This document shows, piece by piece, positions 62,207-64,000 of a stretch of 64,000 bases of DNA. How positions within the stretch are numbered: position 1 is the stretch's first letter; each line of letters begins with the position of its first letter. Made by a program: the position numbers and the translations under genes. The stretch spans positions 1-64,000 of the forward strand of contig NZ_POWX01000006.1 in assembly GCF_003044445.1 (NCBI RefSeq), read 5' to 3'. Under the pieces are notes generated by a model. That model saw only the letters and a list, made by a program, of their open reading frames with translations. It made no database searches and had not been told where the DNA came from. This stretch comes from Neisseria mucosa (GTDB taxonomy: Bacteria; Pseudomonadota; Gammaproteobacteria; Burkholderiales; Neisseriaceae).

Positions 62207-63811
62207 TCAGAGGTCGAAGGCGGCGTTGATGAGGCGTTTGGTGTAGTCTTTCTGCGGGTGGTGGAAGATTTGGTCTGCGCTGCCGTATTCGACGAGTTCT
62301 CCGTGCTGCATGACGGCGACGTTGTCGCTGACAGCGCGGACGACGGAGAGGTCGTGGCTGATGAAGATGTAGGTCAGTCCGTATTTGGTTTGGAGTCCGC
62401 GCAGCAGTTCGACGACTTTGATTTGGACGGAGCGGTCGAGGGCGGAGGTGGGTTCGTCGAGGAGGATGAACTTGGGCCGCAGGATGAGGGCGCGGGCGAT
62501 GGCGATGCGTTGGCGTTGTCCGCCTGAGAATTCGTGCGGATAGCGGTTGAGTGCGTCGGCGGGCAGGGAGACTTCGTCCAGGACTTTGAGGACGAGTTCG
62601 GTGCGTTGGGCTTTGGTCATTTCGGGGCGGTGGACGGTGAGGCCTTCGCCGATGATTTCGCCGACGGTGAGGCGGGGGGAGAGTGAGCCGTAGGGGTCTT
62701 GGAAGACGATTTGGCGTTCGGCTTTGAGCTGGCGCGCGCGCTCGGAAGTGAGGGCGTCGAGGTCGCTGCCGTCGAAGTGTATGCTGCCTTGGTAGGGGAG
62801 CATTTGCATGATGGCTTTGCCGAGTGTGGATTTGCCGGAACCGGATTCGCCGACGATGCCGAGGGTTTCGCCTTGGCGGATGGCGAGGCTGATGTTTTTG
62901 ACGGCGTGGAAGGTTTTGAGGGGTTTGCCGAAGAAGTTGTGTTTGAGGGTGAAGTGGACGTTGATGCCGTCGGCGCGGATGAGCTCGGGCGGGTTGCCTT
63001 CTACGGGGTCTTTCATGCCTTTGGGGACGGAGTGGATGAGTTGGGCGGTGTAGGGGTGGGTGGGGTTGGCGAAAACTTGTTTGATTTTGCCGCGCTCGAC
63101 GATTTCGCCGTCTTTCATGACGCAGACGGTTTCGGAGTAGTGTTCGGCGAGTCCGAGGTCGTGGGTGATGAAGATTATCGCCATGCCCATTTGTTTTTGG
63201 AGGTCGTGGAGGAGGTCGAGGATTTCTGCCTGGATGGTGACGTCGAGGGCGGTGGTGGGTTCGTCGGCGATGAGCAGGGCGGGCTCGTTGAGCAGCGCCA
63301 TGGCGATCATGATGCGCTGGAGCTGGCCGCCTGAGAATTCGTGGGGGTATTGTTTCAGACGACGTTCTGCTTCGCGGATGCCGACGCGGTTGAGGAGGTC
63401 GAGAATGCGTTCGCGGGCGGCTTTGCGGGTGATGGTTTTGTTGTGGACGCGCAGGGCTTCCATGAGCTGGGTGCCGATTTTCATGAAAGGGTTCAGCGAG
63501 GTCATGGGCTCTTGGAAGATGAAGCTGATGCGTCCGCCGCGCAGGCTGCGGAGGGTTTTTTCGTCTGCGTCGAGGATGGATGTGCCGTCGAAGGTGATGC
63601 GCGAGTCTTGTCCGTAAAGGGTGCTATTTTCGGGCAGGAGGCGCATGAGGGACATGGCGGTAACGGATTTGCCGGAACCGGATTCGCCGACGAGGGCGAG
63701 GGTTTCGCCTTTGGCGACTTTGAAGCTGATGTTGCGCACGGCGTGGACGGTTTTTTCGTGGAGTTGGAAGCGGATGTCGAGGTTTTCGACGGTGAGTAAC
63801 GGGGTGTTCAT
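62207..63811 (-). CDS. yejF: Peptide ABC transporter ATPase with two nucleotide-binding domains (YejF-type)
   Basis: A 534-residue fusion of two ABC ATPases that powers a peptide or oligopeptide importer. The first half has Walker A LVGESGSGKSVTAMS, the signature HEFSGGQLQRIMIA and Walker B LIADEPTTALDV. The second has IVGESGSGKSTLGKA, HEFSGGQRQRIAIA and LLDEPTSALDRS. The DppD/DppF-type C-terminal PTHPYTAQLIHSVPKG follows the first domain. In E. coli YejF the same fused layout serves the microcin C importer YejABEF. The end of the permease gene lies just upstream, in line with an operon. Confidence 0.93.
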   Translation of the reverse strand: MNTPLLTVENLDIRFQLHEKTVHAVRNISFKVAKGETLALVGESGSGKSVTAMSLMRLLPENSTLYGQDSRITFDGTSILDADEKTLRSLRGGRISFIFQEPMTSLNPFMKIGTQLMEALRVHNKTITRKAARERILDLLNRVGIREAERRLKQYPHEFSGGQLQRIMIAMALLNEPALLIADEPTTALDVTIQAEILDLLHDLQKQMGMAIIFITHDLGLAEHYSETVCVMKDGEIVERGKIKQVFANPTHPYTAQLIHSVPKGMKDPVEGNPPELIRADGINVHFTLKHNFFGKPLKTFHAVKNISLAIRQGETLGIVGESGSGKSTLGKAIMQMLPYQGSIHFDGSDLDALTSERARQLKAERQIVFQDPYGSLSPRLTVGEIIGEGLTVHRPEMTKAQRTELVLKVLDEVSLPADALNRYPHEFSGGQRQRIAIARALILRPKFILLDEPTSALDRSVQIKVVELLRGLQTKYGLTYIFISHDLSVVRAVSDNVAVMQHGELVEYGSADQIFHHPQKDYTKRLINAAFDL

Positions 63812-63833
63812 GGGTGTGTCCTCGTGGTGTGTG

Positions 63834-64000
63834 TCAGCGGTCTTTGGGGTCGAGTGCGTCGCGCAGGCCGTCGCCGATGAAGTTGAAGCAGAAGAGAGTG
63901 GCGACGAGGAAGAAGCAGGGGACGAGGAGCTGCCACGGGGCGGCTTCCATGGAGGCTGCGCCGTCTTGGAGCATGGAGCCCCAACTGGTAATGGGTTCTT
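63834..64000 (-). CDS. yejE: C-terminal end of an ABC peptide permease (YejE-like, partial)
   Basis: About 54 codons are in the window, ending at the TGA at 63836-63834. The visible tail ends FNFIGDGLRDALDPKDR, the characteristic end of DppC/OppC/YejE permeases, preceded by a hydrophobic helix. It lies 22 bases before yejF. The gene runs off the right edge. Confidence 0.85.
   Translation of the reverse strand, partial: EPITSWGSMLQDGAASMEAAPWQLLVPCFFLVATLFCFNFIGDGLRDALDPKDR

Overview
The window is chromosomal DNA from a Neisseria species. The 12-mer AGGTCGTCTGAA (or its complement) recurs in nearly every intergenic gap, usually as an inverted pair forming a terminator. This is the DNA uptake sequence dialect I associate with the N. 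mucosa / N. sicca / N. macacae group, not the ATGCCGTCTGAA of meningococcus and gonococcus. The window also carries five short Correia elements (107 bp each, TATAGTGG...CCACTATA ends) and five dRS3/NIME repeat blocks, both typical of Neisseria. The genus call is firm; the species-group call rests on the uptake-sequence dialect.

Layout. Positions 1-1626 are the end of something foreign: the last 50 codons of a probable replication protein, its terminator, and an AT-rich gene-free stretch with eleven copies of an octamer in both orientations, resembling an iteron origin of an integrated satellite or plasmid-like element. From 1627 to 30.0 kb lie housekeeping genes in short units: rimP-nusA-infB, serC, a nitroreductase, a DeoR-type regulator, glnS, secA with a divergent dciA-like gene, a lipid-modified azurin, a hemerythrin protein, scpB, an RsmB-type methyltransferase, kdsD, tal, apaH, ridA, hemW, rdgB, holB-pilZ-tatD, a CNP1-like gene, tusA and a lipoprotein. 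From 30.1 to 44.7 kb come pyrC, an orphan HNH nuclease between two related repeat blocks, purL, glnB, a MATE pump, murB, a TetR regulator, dapF with an overlapping membrane-protein gene, cysK, a lipoprotein and a DUF1232 protein.

From 44.9 to 60.3 kb, a Cu/Zn superoxide dismutase gene whose terminator is built from Haemophilus-type uptake sequences precedes a large TCA-cycle block: sdhCDAB, sdhE, gltA, sucA, sucB, lpdA, sucC, sucD. It encodes the citrate synthase step and the 2-oxoglutarate to fumarate steps, with two small envelope-protein genes inserted. The window ends with a yqjD-yqjE-yqjK-like operon, a repeat-rich gap holding a partial duplication of the yqjK end, and yejF plus the end of a yejE-type permease.

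Most of the window is ordinary core genome. The best candidates for something unusual are the iteron-like cluster at the left edge, the orphan HNH gene between repeats, the Haemophilus-type sodC, and repeat structures that record insertion and duplication events. I saw no rRNA, tRNA, CRISPR array or intact insertion sequence.
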